This document shows positions 1-11,100 of a stretch of DNA of 64,000 nucleotides, piece after piece. Both the position numbers and the translations under genes were made by a program. This DNA is from Porodaedalea pini (Eukaryota > Basidiomycota > Agaricomycetes > Hymenochaetales > Hymenochaetaceae). Position 1 is the first letter of the stretch. Each line of letters begins with the position of its first letter. The notes under the pieces were generated by a model. It saw only the letters and a list, made by a program, of their open reading frames with translations. It searched no databases and was not told where the DNA came from. The stretch is from NCBI GenBank assembly GCA_002794775.1, contig NBAY01000043.1, positions 124,001 to 188,000 on the forward strand. Direction: 5' to 3'.

Positions 1-80
1 AGTGCTGCGCATCTACACTTTGCTTCACCCGGCACTCTCTACAACCTACTTGTATACCCCTTCTCTATCTCTGCGCTGAA

Positions 81-1469
81 ATGGCTCAACAGAATTCACC
101 GAAGCCTCCTGAAAGACTGCTCGTCGTACGAGGCTCTTGTGTCTGTGCATTTTCAATGCGAACTAACTCACCGCCTTGCAGTTTGGCACCGTCTCATTCT
201 ACATGGTCGCCGCCCTTGCAGTATGTTTTACTTCTGTCTTCCATGCGAGCTCTCACATTTACTTGTGCCGTAGATGGTCATGGCGTAAATTATTTTACTT
301 CTGAAGTGCCATAAGTCTCTCGCTCACGAGAAGTCTAGTAACAAATGGGTGCTGAATAGCACCGCTGTGCCGCTGTTCTTCCTCCTCACGCAGCTCGTCA
401 TTGCCGTCCTCTTTTTCGTTCTCTCGCACGCCTTGGGTCTCCTCAAAGTCCCCTTCCACATTGATTGGGCGCTTTGCAAGGGTCTCGCGCCCATGGTCAC
501 CCTCAATGTTATCGGCCTCAGGTCTGTTCTCGGCCCTTCTATCCACCTTTTGTCTCGCCTCGCATCTGACTCTCAGTACTCGGTATTGCGAAACCAGCTT
601 CAGCAACTTTACTCTCAAATATGTCGACGCCTCCTTCTACCAGGTCGCACGCGGGCTCGTCCTTCCCTTCACGGTAGCCACCTCCGCAGTCTTCCTCTCC
701 GCGCGGCCCTCCCGCGCCATCCTCGTCGCCTGCGCAGTCGTCACCCTCGGCTTCTTCGTCGGCGTCTTCCTCGATGGCGTGAATGTCTCCGCTAGGGGCG
801 TCCTCTTCGGCGTCGCCAGCAGCGCGACGACCGCACTGCACGCCGTTGTCATCAAGAAAGCCATCAAGCTGCTCAATGATTCGGCGCTTGATCTGTGCTG
901 GTACACCAATTTGCTGAGTGCAGTCGTGCTGAGCGTGGTGGTACTGTTGAGCGGAGAAGTCTCGGGTGTGATAACTCTTGTGTATGGCGACGCGGTCCTG
1001 TTAAGGACATTCGTGTGGGGGTCTCTTATAACGGTAGATTCTCTCTGCCTGAAGTTATGCGGATCTCATATTTAATGTTGCGCAGGGAACGTTTGGTTTC
1101 CTTATGAGTATCGCCTCCTTGCTATCCATCAAGGTGACTTCACCCATCACGCACATGGTTTCCTCCGCCGTACGTGGCGTAGCCGCCTCCTTCCTCGGCG
1201 TCTGGATCTTCCACGACATCATCACCAGGTGCTCACCTCACCTCACCTCTTCTCTACTTGCTGTTCAAATTGCTAAGCGAGAACTTATGAATTGCAGCGG
1301 ACGCGCAGCCTCCATTGCCATCATCCTCGGCGGCTCGATCTTCTACACCTGGGTCAAGCACCTCGAGTCGCAACGTCCGCCTGCCATCCCGTCCGAAAAG
1401 CCATACGAGCGCGTGGCGCTAGACGAGATCGAGGCGGGCAATGTAGACGGGCGCGATAAACCCGAGTGA
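81..1469 (+). CDS. GDP-fucose transporter-like nucleotide-sugar transporter (SLC35C1 type)
   Basis: Seven exons (81-125, 182-220, 274-284, 339-521, 598-1012, 1086-1228, 1298-1469) sum to 1,008 nt, giving 335 residues with every junction in frame. The protein is almost entirely hydrophobic helices of the drug/metabolite (triose-phosphate/nucleotide-sugar) transporter fold, expected in the Golgi membrane. The first part contains NKWVLNSTAVPLFFLLTQ, and the C-terminal half contains KVTSPITHMVSSAVRG and ILGGSIFYTWVK, which closely follow the SLC35C1 GDP-fucose transporter pattern. The family exchanges a GDP-sugar for GMP. Exon 3 is only 11 nt and is required to join the first helix. GDP-mannose is an alternative substrate, but the C-terminal motifs favour GDP-fucose. 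A GDP-mannose 4,6-dehydratase gene lies in the same window at 48.7-50.2 kb. The tail (last ~25 residues) is acidic and cytosolic-looking. Confidence 0.83.
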
Positions 1470-1700
1470 GACCAGTTATATACACGACAGACAGTGCATT
1501 ACTTTATAAGTTATTGGGTTTGGATAGAGCCACGAGACTGTAATCAGTAGATACCCGAATCTTCAGTGCAGAGACAGTACACATATGTATACACAGTTAT
1601 CAACGCATTAGTATCGTGCTCAGAACCATCCTCATACAAAATATACTAAACAGACTAAATTGCGAATCATCAGTCCGCAATCTGGTCTGTTCTATTTTTT

Positions 1701-3091
1701 CTACAAGACGCCCTCCAACTCCACATCCTCCGCGTCTCTAGTCCACTCGTTCTTCTTCACCGGCGGTTTCCCGCGGCCCGCGCGCTCTAGGTTCCCATCC
1801 ACGAGCTCGTACGCCGGGAAGTACCTCTCCTCCTCTCCTCCATTCTCAACTTCATTCCCATCCCCATTTTCGGCGCCTTCTCGACCCGTAATATCGGGCG
1901 TCGTCCGCTCCGAATTGACCGAAAGCGCGCCCGAGTCCGCGTTCAACACGGGTAGTGTTGGGACAGGTTCGGGATTGGGGAACGAGAGGGCGGGAAGCGC
2001 CGACCGCGAGGTGCATACCGGCCGGATGCGGAGCGCAGGGTTGGGGTATGTGTTGTACGTCGAGCCAAGGCTTGTGTACCTGTGCGTCCAGTCAATCAGT
2101 GTCTGCAAACGGGGACGGAGATGGGAGAAAACGCACCCGCGGTCGTACAATGCGCAATACGGCACAGAGAGCGTACGGAGGAAGGTCCAGACGTCCGTGT
2201 AGGACCAGTTGATAATCGGATGTACGCGCTCAAAGCGCGGCCAGTCCGCGTCCGTCATGTTGCGGAAGCCCAGCGTCGCTTCATACAGGCATTCATTTCG
2301 GGATGAGCATACAACGCGCGCACACACGAGCTAAATATTAGACTTGCACTGACCTCCGTGAGGATCTCCACGGCGCGTCCCAATAAGGATGGCCTCGACG
2401 TGCGGGAAGTCGGTCTTGTACACCTCGAGCGCACGGCGCATCCCTTCCCCGCCGCGCGCCTTCCCGACCGGATACTTTCCCCCACCGTTAGGCTGCGGCG
2501 ACGTCGGGCGGGTGACGCTCTCGATCGGAAGGTCGCGCGAGCTCTCCTCTCCCTTCGCATTAGCATCGGCACCGGACCCTGAGGGTGCCTCGGAGTGCGG
2601 CGGAGAGCAGTGGTATAGATCGAGGTTGTACGCCGTGACGGATTCTGTAATGAACTCCTCGAGTTCGGCGAACGGCGATGGGAGAGGAATGTACAGCGTT
2701 GGGATCCGGTAGGCTTCCTTTAGGGAGGATGGGCGCGTCCCGAGTGCTGCGAGGAAGAGGTGTAAGAGAACAGTGCCTACAGTATCGGTGCAAAGTGTAA
2801 GACAGTATAGCAATATCGAGTAGACACGGACGGACGGACAATCCTTGCCTCCATTGAAGCTGAGCGACACATGCTCGTGCCTTCAGTGGCCCGTTAGTCT
2901 TCAGTACATTATAGAGCATGCAAGACACACCCATGCTCGTCAAGAGCCTGGTAGATGACATCCAGCGCCTCGCGCACAAGGCTCGCAATCTGTGTGTCCG
3001 AGTCCGCAAGCGCGCGCACGTCGGCAGCGACCCTCCTCGGGTCAAACACCTGCGCGCTCTTCATGTGTTGCTTACTTGCAATTGCTGCCAT
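1701..3091 (-). CDS. FAD1: FAD synthetase (FMN adenylyltransferase)
   Basis: Five exons on the minus strand encode about 380 residues. The enzyme transfers AMP from ATP to FMN to make FAD and belongs to the PAPS-reductase-like adenylyltransferase family (yeast Fad1), acting in the cytosol. The nucleotide-binding loop reads SLSFNGGKDCTVLLHLFLA across an intron junction. Later come GTRRGDPHG, FRNMTDADWPRFERVHPI and NWSYTDVWTFLR, then GYTSLGSTYNT and FPAYELVDGNLERAGR near the end, all in family order. Met at 3091 is the first in-frame start that leads into a conserved-looking N-terminus; a second Met lies nine codons on. An insertion rich in Ser/Pro/Gly separates the N-terminal loop from the GTRRGDPH motif, and a second one precedes the PAYELVDG motif, making it longer than yeast Fad1. 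It is convergent with the transporter gene upstream. Confidence 0.93.
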
Positions 3092-3472
3092 ATAAGTGTA
3101 TCGTTGCCGTCGTCGTCGCTGCTGTAGAAATGCTCCTATGAGCGCAGAGCCTGGAGTGGAGACACGAAGTATACGTGGGCAAAGTAATTCAAGTTGAGCC
3201 CGTCCGGTGATGACGAACATTACCAGTAGCAGTTCACATGAGCTTCACGTCTGCAGCCACTCGTACACGCCCCATTCCACTCTAACAATTCTAACGAAAA
3301 ATAGAAAATGTAGCATAAATAAAGTAAATACTCGAATATACTGATGCATCCGCGTAAGACATGCCGATCGCGTATATCATATGTCAATAATACGTACAAC
3401 ACGCGTTCATCTCATACGACCGCCACTCACTGAACGACGACGACGACCACCACATCGACATCAGCAGGCAAG

Positions 3473-5231
3473 ATGTCCGGTGTGAGCAAGATCACTGCAG
3501 AGAGGAACCAGCGCATCCTCATCGAGCTCGTCTCCCAGCCCGGAAACGGTCAGTTCCCTCGTCACTCACATATCGACAGCGGTAACTAACCAGTCGCTCT
3601 GCTCTCAGATGTATGCGCCGACTGCAAAGGTCTATATGCTTCACCAATTGTACAAAAGACAGCTGAACTCATGTACATGAACTTTACTAGCCAAAGCTCC
3701 CCGCTGGGCATCGCATAATCTTGGGATCTTTCTCTGGTAAGTATCCGCTCCTCAATCCTCCTTATCCTCAAGGTCCGATCGCATTATGCCAATCCAGTGT
3801 TCGCTGCGCGAGCATCCACCGCAAGATCGGAACGCATGTCACCAAGGTGTACGTTCCGAGTCCGTCCTATTGTCCCGCCGCATACTAACATCTTGAATCC
3901 AGAAAGAGCCTTACGCTCGATGACTGGTCCAAGGAGCAAGTCGAGGTGCGTAGCCTTGCGTTACTCGTCCCATCATAAAGAGTGAATCAACGCGCTTTGC
4001 CTGCCCAGAATATGAAAACCATCGGTAACGTACGCGCGAACGAGTACTGGAATCCAGACGAGACCAAGCACCCCTTGCCAACGAACATGGAGGAGTCGGA
4101 GCGCGACAGCGAGCTCGAGAAGTACATCCGATGTACGCCTTTTCCCTCTGTCTTAACCCTCGAGTTTAAATAGCTGAATGTTTTCTAGCGAAGTACGAGT
4201 TCCAGCGCTTCCGGTCCCTTACCGCACGCGCCGCAGAGAAACTCGGCCCCTCCCAATCTCTGCAATCCAGAACACCCCTACCATCATCCCAATCGGGAAC
4301 CCTGCCGCTCCCGAAACGCTCGCACACCGCGCCCATTCGGTCTGAGCCCGGTCCTTCATATGCGCAAACGTCGCCGGCGCAGCCCCCACTCCCCAGGGCA
4401 CCAGCCTTAGATGCGCGCTCACTCTCCTCCGGTACCGGTATTGCTAGTTCAAACTCAAGCATCGGAAACCCGACGCGAAGGTCGAGCTTCAATCCCTTTC
4501 CTTCTTCCACGTCTGCGTCCACATTCTCCCCTCCCGCACCTCCGCCAAACCAGCAAGCATCGCTCACGCCTTCGACGTTCAATGATCTCGTCTCCTTGCA
4601 GACGCCTTCGCTGAGCTCCTCTTTGCCGCTGCAATACTCGCAAGCTCCATATCAACAATTCCAGTCGCAGCAATTCCAATCGCCCATGCCCACCAGCATG
4701 AGCCAAACCCAGCCGTCAGCATTCGCATCTCCTCCGTTCGGCTCCCCAACCGCAGGAACAACCAATCCATACGCGAATCTGTCGATAACACCGACCGCAA
4801 CTGGTGCAACGTTCCCATCCACCTCTCCTAACCCAAGCTCGAACTTCCGAAGCACAAGTCTCCCCGTCCCGGGATTCGGGCAGTCACCGATGGGCACGAT
4901 GTCCACAGGCTCGCCAAGCGCCTTCCAACAGCCGTTCAACCACGCGCCAAACCCCTTCACACAGATGCAGACGCAGGCGCAGCAATACCCCGGAACGCCT
5001 CTCGCAAACGGCAACGCCATGGCAGGCCAGCCCTCTCCCTTTTTCTCCCCACAACAGCAGCAGCAGCAGCCGTTCCAGGCGGGTACGTTCCAGTCACCGC
5101 CTATGGGCATGCAGTCTCCACCGAACGCGTCCTCGCCGTATGCGACGCAGGCCCAGCAAGCGCAGCAACTCTTCCAGGGCATGTCGGGAGGTCGGGCGAA
5201 CAACCCGTTCACACACTGGGGCGGGTCGTAG
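3473..5231 (+). CDS. ArfGAP zinc-finger protein (AGE2/SMAP-like)
   Basis: A multi-exon gene of about 475 residues. The N-terminal ~125 residues form an ArfGAP domain: the zinc ligands CADC and CVRC are separated by the usual spacing, followed by the conserved IHRKIGTHVTKVKSLTLDDW with the catalytic arginine in HRKIG. Then comes NVRANEYWNPDE, typical of AGE2/SMAP proteins. The domain stimulates GTP hydrolysis on Arf GTPases and so controls vesicle coat formation at the Golgi and endosomes. The remaining ~340 residues, mostly one exon, are Pro/Ser/Gln/Asn-rich with repeated NPF and FQ motifs and a short poly-Q run, as expected for a tail that binds EH-domain or clathrin adaptors. Start chosen at 3473 because the peptide from there runs straight into the domain. 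The gene is head-to-head with FAD1. Confidence 0.92.
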
Positions 5232-5535
5232 ACGTGCATATACCGTGCATACAATTTACATACATATACCCGTAGTTCTTGTAAGTAATAGTAAACATGC
5301 ATGTCTTCGCGTCGGCAGGGAGTCACTCAAGGCGTTTCCGATACTCGCGGCTGCACAAGATGATACACTGGATTCCGAGCCTATAGCCGGGCCTCCATTT
5401 CGCAGAATGAGGCGCACGACATCGAGTCATTATGGTGGCTTTCGATATTTATGCTTTCCTTTGATGGCGACGTCTCTCAGAGAATGTCCTGATAAAAAAG
5501 AGGTTCGGAAAACGTGAACCACGGGGCTTTTCCCG

Positions 5536-6059
5536 AGGTTTGCAACCTCGTTCGATATGTTCAAAAAACGGCTTAACGTGCTGCGAAATGGTCTTGTCGC
5601 TGGCTACCAGGGGTACGAAAGGGCATTTCCTGACGTCAATATTAATCATGATGTTTTTGAAGACTGGCAGGACGCAGCTATCGGAGCTTTCAACTATTGT
5701 ATAGGCGTGGCGGCCGTAATCAAACTTTCGTCTTACAAGACGACAAGGAAGCAGCAGCCGGGCATACAGCCAGGGCATGAAGCTTAGCCTGCAGAAACTA
5801 CGCAGTCGGCAACACCTGCTTCAAAAGAGCCGACGCGTGATACGCAAAGAAGTCCGGCGCTAAAATCGACCAGCTCAATCCCTACTTCCATGCCAGCAGA
5901 AACTGTCCTGGGAAAATGAAAAGATCTGACACCTGAAGATACACCAAGTTGCTCCAACGTAAGTGTCGAGTTTTATTGCGTAGTACACTCTGGCACTGAT
6001 GTAAATCGGCACACGCAGAAACAGACTGAAAATGAGGAAAGCTCTTCACCAAATGAATA
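5536..6059 (+). pseudogene. Decayed gene remnant downstream of the ArfGAP
   Basis: A frame from about 5557 encodes a 76-residue peptide with a hydrophobic stretch (DAAIGAFNYCIGVAAVIKL) and then stops at a TAG. The same frame then continues as a Thr/Ser/Pro-rich reading (PAETTQSATPASKEPT) to a TGA near 5919, then to an apparent GTAAGT donor near 5960 and a short acidic exon ending at about 6059. Two in-frame stops and the compositional continuity across them suggest a broken gene. The family is not recognised. Chance coding cannot be excluded. Confidence 0.35.
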
Positions 6060-6291
6060 AGCTATTCTCGTGAGTTTATAACTCATATCGTTGTTTTATT
6101 TTGTATCATCGCTTTTGCCGTCTTGTTAGAAGACTAATGATGGGTCATGGATATAATCTCAACTATTTGTAAATAAGCATATTCGCACTTTTGCTTTCTT
6201 TTTCGGTTTACATCATTATGGTATGTGGGCGAGAGAGCTCATGAAATATGCACACTGAAAAAGAAGCCGCATATCTGGAAGTAAGTAAGCA

Positions 6292-7625
6292 CTATTGAGC
6301 TTGAGGAAGCATCTTTGCAAACACTGGAGTGAGGAGTGATTCCCTCTCCTTTTGTCCTTGTCCAGAAGCAGTTTGGGCTTTGCGCGTGGAACTCCGAATT
6401 GCAGACCACCATGCTGAAGCATTTTTTTCTGCGAGGCCCGCGCTCGATTCGCTAACACGGTCGGGATCGGTAGGGGTAGAGTCTGGGAGTGCGGACCAGT
6501 GCGGAGAGGGTGTGTTTTTAAGGTGCGAGAAGTCCTGCACTGCGTGATGTGTACTTTTCTGCACAGAGAAGATTGACAACGAGTCAGAAGAAAGTTGAGG
6601 AAACAAGTAACACATGGAAGGAAGGGGAAAAGACGGAAGGCACACCTGCTGTCGAACGTCTTGAGGAAGTGGAAGCGATTCGGGGTATGGCGCAAAGGTA
6701 AGGGAAGAGCAGTCCTCGATAACAGCGTTTGAAGACACGTGAAGATGGAAGTGAGTGTTATGTGAGCTATGTACACGCAGCTGTGAGCTCTAGCTGTCAA
6801 TACTTCAAGTATATAGATAGATGCTCGCTTGACGTTGAAGACCCACCTGATGACAAGCGACGACGACGACACAACGCTCGAGGTTGTGCGCTAGAATACT
6901 CCCATGAACGTGTCCGAGGAGGAGGATACTGTCCTTAATGTCTCGGATGTGCACTGCTGTCAGGCTAAGGTCATCTCCTTCAGCTAGCGGGTCTTGAGGG
7001 AGGATATCGACGACGCAATGGTCGAGGTTGGCAATGGTGAGATCACTACTCGACGACGTTGCTTGCTGGGAGAAGGAGGTCGACGTGAAGCATTGATAAG
7101 ACGTCGATGAGATTCGTAGATTTGGAGTCGGCTTCAGTTCAGGCTGTTCTGAGGCTTCCACTAGCGTCGAAATCGAGCCTTCCTTCGAGGACGTGGCCGG
7201 CGGAGTCGCCGCCGCGCTCGCTGTCGTCTTCTTGAACGCAAATTTGCCCTTCGCTGGCGCGTTCTTGCTCCTCATCGCGTCGATGCGCGCCTCGAGTTCT
7301 TGCAGTTGCTAACCACCTCATTTTCAGCTCCACATTCATTTTCGACGCGAAAGAAAGCTCTAAGTATGCACGCACGGACTCGCATGAGCGGCGATCGTAC
7401 GCGGGGAGAAAGGATGTCGCGTCGTTGAGCTTTTTACGCTCGATCTGTATGTCTTGCGCGATTTGCGCGATGCGTCCTGAGTCCATTTGTTCACTGACGT
7501 CGATGCGGGTTGTGATCGCTAAGGGTGTTGATAAATATCTAATGTGTATACAATACGAATATGATGAGCAATTGACCTGCGCGTGCAGCCTGGAAGGCCG
7601 TGTAGAATTCTTGAGGAGAGGCCAT
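6292..7625 (-). CDS. Tubulin-folding cofactor C (TBCC)
   Basis: The gene starts at 7625 with MASPQEFYTAFQAARA, followed by a second exon containing VSEQMDSGRIAQIAQDIQIE and LPAYDRRSCES, then QLQELEARIDAMRSK and FAFKK after a ~63-nt intron. This is the N-terminal spectrin-like coiled region of cofactor C. The C-terminal half is the C-CAP/TBCC beta-helix, with IANLDHCVVDILP, AVHIRDIKDSILLLGHVHGS, VVVACHQ, then SSNAVIEDCSSLTFAPYP and VQDFSHLKNTPSPHWSALP. The protein acts with cofactors D and E as a GTPase activator for tubulin, releasing folded alpha/beta heterodimers. The catalytic arginine of the QFR motif falls at or next to an exon junction near 6805, so the precise join there was not fixed. 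It is divergently arranged with the giant gene that starts at 8101. Confidence 0.88.
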
Positions 7626-8100
7626 TTACCGAAAGACTTGCTTTCAATTTTGGATGAGATTGAAATCTAAGTCCGGGCAGATCAGCTACTTCATACCTTC
7701 TAAGAAACAGGATGCTACTCGAGCAAACGTCGAAACTTCATCTTACAGGTTCTGTAAAAGGAGGCCTGGATCTGGTCCGTGGGCAAGAGTTGAGCAGAAG
7801 TACGAGTTAGGTCTTTCTCGAGCGTTTGGTACTCAACCGCCACAGATAGGTGATTTATCCGGGAAGGAGCTACTCAACCGCCTCGAAGCACGCGGTGTCA
7901 CAACCAATTATCTTACATAAAAACACGATCACGTGCATGTTCTTTTTGGTCCGCTGCATTTGTTCGGCGTCGCTGCTTGTTGCCTGTCGCCGTCTTCAAG
8001 GTGCTAGACGCCGTCAAGCACGTCCTCAACGTCGTGTACAAGGTTTTCAAGACTATTGGAAACACTGACAAACAATCGTGCTCATGGTTTTTCTTGATTC
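7626..8100. promoter_or_regulatory. Divergent intergenic region between TBCC and the giant PH-domain gene
   Basis: About 475 bp separate the two divergent start codons. Short frames exist on the plus strand (for example around 7990-8070), but none has recognisable similarity or a convincing join to the downstream gene. It probably holds both promoters and 5' leaders; no specific element was identified. Confidence 0.45.
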
Positions 8101-11100
8101 ATGTCTCTAACTACTGACTCTGAACGGAGCGAGCATGAGCCCCCGCCTGCTGGTCTCCGCTCCCCGCTCTATGGAACCGCTACATTCACATCGCTCTCAC
8201 CCTCATCAGCACCCGCGCCTCTAACCGACTCGGGTGGATCTTCGACGCGGTTATCGTACCCGTCGCGCTCAGGTACGATATTGCATTTTATGCGTTGCAC
8301 TAGCTCACCTTCCGTCGTTTTTTTAGTGACACCAAGCACTTCCGATGACGGCACGCATTTACGCCGCGTAGCTATCTCACCAACCGTCTCATCCTACGAC
8401 TCCAGACGATATTCTGACTCTGACTCATACTTGGATGACAATGACAACTCGATCGACGACACAGCTGAGGTTGAAGATGTCCTCAGTCGCGTCGACGATG
8501 AAATTTCTCAGGTTTTGAGAGGAGAAATTTGGAATTCTGGTGACTCTAGCTCTGGAATCAGTGCGAGCTCGAAAAGTGCTACAGGATCGTACACGACTGC
8601 AACCACCGAGCCTCTCAATTTTGATCGCGAGCGCCGCGTTCTCAGCACAATCTCCGAGCGCACGGAGTCCCAATCGCTCAACTCTGGGATCGGAACAGGA
8701 ACAGGTATTTTCCAGAACCTATTTTCTTCGACGTTCTCTCGCCCTTCCTCGCTCTTCTCGTCCGCAGCGCGCAGCTTTTACGGAGCGCCCGCGTCGCCGC
8801 TGGCACCGCCTCCTAGCATCTCCGCTGCGGCACGCCCTGCAACACCAGAAAGGACATTTAAGCCCGCTCCTCCTAGTGGTAGACGCGTCGGCAACCTAGT
8901 TGCAAGCTTCGAGTCTGATCTCAGCCTCTCAAGGCCAGGCTCCGTTCCACTGGGCCCGCGGTCCCCCAGTCCTTACAGCAGCTCCTCCCGTTCCAGCTCA
9001 CCGACTAAATCATTACATACGCGTGCCCATACCGAAGGGTCATACACGCACTCGCGGTCTTACACTGATGGCGGTATCTCAGCAAGCGGTCATTCGCAGT
9101 CTGCATCCTTCTCGACATACCTCTCGCCGCCCCCACCCGTGTCTGCTTTTTCTCGTACGACACTGTCAGGTTCGTCTGAGACGGAACGTCCGCGTTCACC
9201 GCTAAGCTCTGTGCGCAACATTGTTGCTGCATGGAAAGAGCGGTCGCCGGAGAAGGCATCCTCATCCGCCTCACGCTCATCCGCGTCACACTCCGCCATT
9301 AGTGGGCCGAGCTACTCAAGCAACAGCGCAAGCTCTTCGGGTTTCGGCTTCGGTGATGGCATTTTTAGTCTACGTCGCCGTGCGACACTGACCGCAACGA
9401 ACAGCGGTCGGCGCTCCGGCGGCTCACCACCATCGTATACAGACGACTTCGGCTCGGCAACCGGAAGTGTCACTGGCACACGCAGCATTGCACGCTCAGG
9501 AAGCGTGCGCAGTAACGGAGGGTCGTCTATATTTGACATTTCTGAGCTTGACAGTTTCATTCGCGGGAGTCAAAATGTGAGTTACGTTTTATTTGTTGAT
9601 GATTGTGTATGTGTATTGATCACATGATTTACGTCTTCCTCGTGCATCCAGCCGCTGCGCGTCGGCCAACTATGGTATCTGAACGTGCACGCGCCGCCTC
9701 CCTTTCGTTGGCAGCGCTGTCGGGCAATTTTGTACCCAAATACACTTCTGCTCTCATGGATCGCTCCAGGAGGGGGGCGCGGTGTTGTCACGCTCGATCT
9801 CGTGAACTGCAACGAAGTCCGCAGCGTTCCGAGTCCAAGTCATCTCAGTGCGCGCGATGATATTGGTACAGTCGCTGCGCACCTCCAGATGGATGAACGA
9901 GGCAGTGATATTGGCGACTATGATCTTGTTGAGATGCTCTGTCCGTTCCAGCTTTTATACAGTGACGGAGTCGAGCGCTTAGGTGCAGAGAGTGCGAGGG
10001 AGCGCGTTCGATGGGTTAGCGCTATTTGGTAAGAACATTTGAAGTTTGGCTGCTGCGATGTAGTTAGTCTAATTCTTCTTTCAGGGAAGCCCTGGATCGC
10101 GCCGTTGGTTCTCCAGACCGCTCGACGACGAGATCTCCTACGGGGTCCATCCGCACAATCCGCTCTGTTACGAGTAGTGTTGTCAGCTCGGGATCTGGTT
10201 CAGCCACGACAACATATCTTCCACCGTTGGACAGTATCCCTGATCTTCCAGACTTCGATGCAACAACTTTCACCCAGACTCTCTCCCCGCGCAATTCACT
10301 TTCAGCCGGCTCGCTTTCGTCTTACGCGCTCACTCGTACTCGCTCTTCTGATGATGGCGCGATTTCTAGCCGCGGCGGTCTTCTCCATCCTCTCGATGCA
10401 AGATCAATTGAGATTGCACCGAGCAGGAGCTCGTCCCTTCGCCGTACCTCGTCCCTGGCAGATCTTGACGCTGAGTTTGCAAGCGTGCTCAGAGGGAGTG
10501 GGATCACACTTGATTCAGGTTCGGATACTCGTACACGCACGCGTGGCGGATCGTCCCGCTTTAGCGCGCGCTGGACGCGCGAACCAAGTGATTACGGTGG
10601 TGCGTCATCGACTATCAGCCCGTCCGAATCTGCGAGCGCTGCGGGGGTCACGCGCCGAGTTCGTGCATCGACATTTTATACGCTCTCTGCGTCTTCACAA
10701 CCGACGTTTACTCAGGGTGCGCTGGAATCATCGAGCTCGGATGCGACCGAGATTGTACCGTCCTCACTCTCTCTACGCGGGCCTTCCTCTGCATCGTTGC
10801 TGGGTGACTCCCATTCCGGTCCTACGTCGACGGAGGAGACAGAACGCATCCGTTCGCCTCCCTCACCATCGACGCCGACGCGTTCCCGCTCTCCTGAGAC
10901 ACTTTATACGTCAACCTCAGGGCTATCCCGGGCAAGTGCGGTACGGCGCCGGACACCGCGTACAGCGCGTACGTACTCGCAGTCTGCAAGCGCGCGCAGT
11001 GGACCTACGACGGAGAGCACATCTGACAAAGAAAATGAATACAACGAGCCAAGCCAATGGAGTAGTTTACAAGGAAGCTACACGACGACAAGCTATGAGT

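Noticed and set aside
4652..5326. 224-codon minus-strand frame opposite the ArfGAP tail
   Set aside because: Cys/Gly-rich shadow of a Gln/Pro-rich exon.
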